This document shows, piece by piece, positions 62,206 through 64,000 of a stretch of 64,000 bases of DNA; position 1 is the stretch's first letter; each line of letters begins with the position of its first letter. A program made the translations under genes and the position numbers. This stretch comes from Serinus canaria (taxonomy: Eukaryota; Chordata; Aves; Passeriformes; Fringillidae). The notes beneath the pieces were generated by a model. The model saw nothing but the letters and a program-made list of their open reading frames with translations, did no database searches and was not told where the DNA came from. Where the stretch lies: the NCBI RefSeq assembly GCF_022539315.1, contig NC_066322.1:18052765-18116764 (forward strand), in the 5' to 3' direction.

Positions 62206-64000
62206 CAAGAAGAACTTTTAATGCTTGATTAGGAGAGACTGCCTCTGCATTGCTGGCAGGTACAAATGAGAGGACCTAGGCATAAAATTACCTCATTGCT
62301 CCCACAAATCAGTGAGCTAAATGGCTACATCTTGACATTCTCACCAGCAGTAAATTATTGTCAGGCACAAAAATCCTGCAACAATTAAATGTGGGTACAA
62401 ATCAGACTGAAAACCAGAGTGCATTTGAATCCTGTTAACACAAATATTACCTTCTAATGCTCTCCACAGCGTCATGTCTTTCGGAGAGCACAATGAATGC
62501 AAGAGATGATGTTGTCTAAAAATACCACCCTGGAAAACTGCTTAGTAGAATTCACACCAGAACTTTTCCTGTCCTTGGCTTCTCAGTAAGACTACTGCAG
62601 TATTCCCAGCAAGGGAGAAGGAAATGGATATTTTCAGCCAGGGAAGCTGTCTACATGAAGAGGAGTTCTGTTTGTATGGCACTCAAGGGCAGGTTCTGAC
62701 TGTACCTGCAGACCAAGACCAGTCTGAGAACTGAATTCACACATGCCTCAGGTCTGACGTTTTTACTGACTATCCTACTGGCCATTCAGATGGGTATTGT
62801 GTAAGACAGATTTATTTCTCACGCACACCACGATCGTCTGTCCTTAACCGAGCAAAATTATGTAGGATTTGTGGTGCACGCCCTGCAAAACAGCAAGCAC
62901 ATAGAACACTGAGCACCCTGAGCACACAAACCACATACTAAATCCAGATAGAAAAGAAACTTTTTCAAAAAGTGGAGTTTAATCAGCAGAATTCTGAAAA
63001 ATAAAAAAAGAAAAATTAAAATAAGTGCAACTGGATATTTCAAACCAGAAAAAATTACAAATATCCTCAATAAATTTTAAAACTAACATTGAAAGAGTCT
63101 ACATAAGATGACCCAGCCTCCCTCTGAAGCACAAGCTTCTTGTTTTGACAATGTGTGAAACAAAGTGGTGGTGAAAAATTCATTAACCAGTTAGTTAAAG
63201 CAAACCCACAGCCCTCAGCTTCATTGCTGCTGGGTTAAATAGGGTATTTTTTAAGAACACAACTCAGCATCTCAAAAGAGACCAGCTTACATACAAGAAG
63301 TCATGAGTATGTTCTGACAGAAGCCTGAAGAGTCTCTTTTGGAAAAATCTAATGGAAGTATGCTGCTGTGCTGTTGCATTAGGGCTGCTGACTTTCCTCT
63401 CACAGCTACTGAATTGGTGCTGCTGTAGCAAGAGCACTCCAGAAGCTAATTGGGGAAGATAAAGAGCATGGCAAAGCACCAGGAGCACGGCAGCGTGTGG
63501 CTTCCTCCCCCACACCTACCCTGCCAACAGTGCCCTCTGAACCAGAGCTTCCTGAAGGACACTGGTGTCACAAAACCAGGAACTTTCCTTTTGGGGCCTC
63601 TTCTCCTTGCACAGTGATTCAGTCAAGACTGTTGAATTACTGTTGAAATCATAGAATTCTGAGTGGTAATTAATCATGATTTTGTGCCAGTAAGGAGACA
63701 AGGAACCCATGCTGCCCATGCAGCCCCATCTCCCACACAGCAGAGCTGTGCTTCCTCAGCTCCCATCCCCAGTGGTCTCAGCACGGGAGATGAACAAATA
63801 CTTGTGTTTAGCTAATAATAAATAACTAGAAGAGGAAGGCAGGCTGGGCAGCAGTGGCACTCACGGTAGTGGAAGGAGTTTCCTGTGTCCTGCCACAGGC
63901 ATCCCTGGCACACAGACGAGTCACCCAGCTTCCTGGTGTGCCACACTCCCTGTGACACAGAGACACTGTGTGCATGTCTTGGCCTGTCTGTGAGATGGAG

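Larger units (their letters stand above)
54881..64000. other. Noncoding DNA, far upstream of MIR137
   Basis: About 9 kb without a supportable gene. Frames such as 56838-57266 (minus, hydrophobic start) and 61115-61546 (minus) show no recognised domain. Contents noted: a structured candidate conserved element near 56.3 kb, a small tandem duplication and an ancient repeat near 62.15 kb. Confidence 0.65.

Noticed and set aside
1..64000. CRISPR arrays, bacterial operons, integrases or defence systems
   Set aside because: The sequence is vertebrate: CpG islands, SINE and LINE fossils, a vertebrate microRNA and no dense coding.

Overview
This window is vertebrate DNA, most likely from a bird. Repeat density is low, the only interspersed repeats I recognise are old and eroded (MIR, L2, CR1), and short GC-rich CpG islands sit in an otherwise AT-leaning background. 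No protein-coding exon can be supported. The long open frames in the GC-rich core occur on both strands and in overlapping frames, and none resembles a known protein.

The gene that can be named is MIR137, on the minus strand at about 30.39-30.49 kb. The miR-137-3p sequence (30413-30435), the loop and miR-137-5p (30449-30471) agree base for base with the human hairpin as I remember it. The window is therefore the MIR137 / MIR137HG locus, which in mammals lies upstream of DPYD. Going upstream on the minus strand I see a three-part host-transcript model: a 5' exon in a CpG island (about 31.03-31.34 kb), a 115-base exon with good splice sites (30770-30884), and an exon starting at 30633 that carries the hairpin. 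Both introns in this model would be very short, 146 and 136 bases.

Layout: 1-29.6 kb is noncoding DNA downstream of miR-137, with an isolated CpG-rich patch at 14.6 kb, a MIR relic and several inverted repeats. From 29.6 to 36.9 kb lies the regulatory core: a chain of CpG islands separated by AT-rich stretches that look like conserved noncoding elements, plus G-rich tracts. From 37 to 64 kb is upstream noncoding DNA with CR1, MIR and L2 fossils, a long perfect ATT microsatellite, three notable hairpin-forming inverted repeats and several candidate enhancers, one with a perfect RFX X-box.

The parts fit one picture: a developmentally regulated microRNA gene with a multi-island promoter region inside a large gene-poor domain that probably holds its distal enhancers. 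Calls of conservation rest on base composition and motif texture only, because no alignment could be run.
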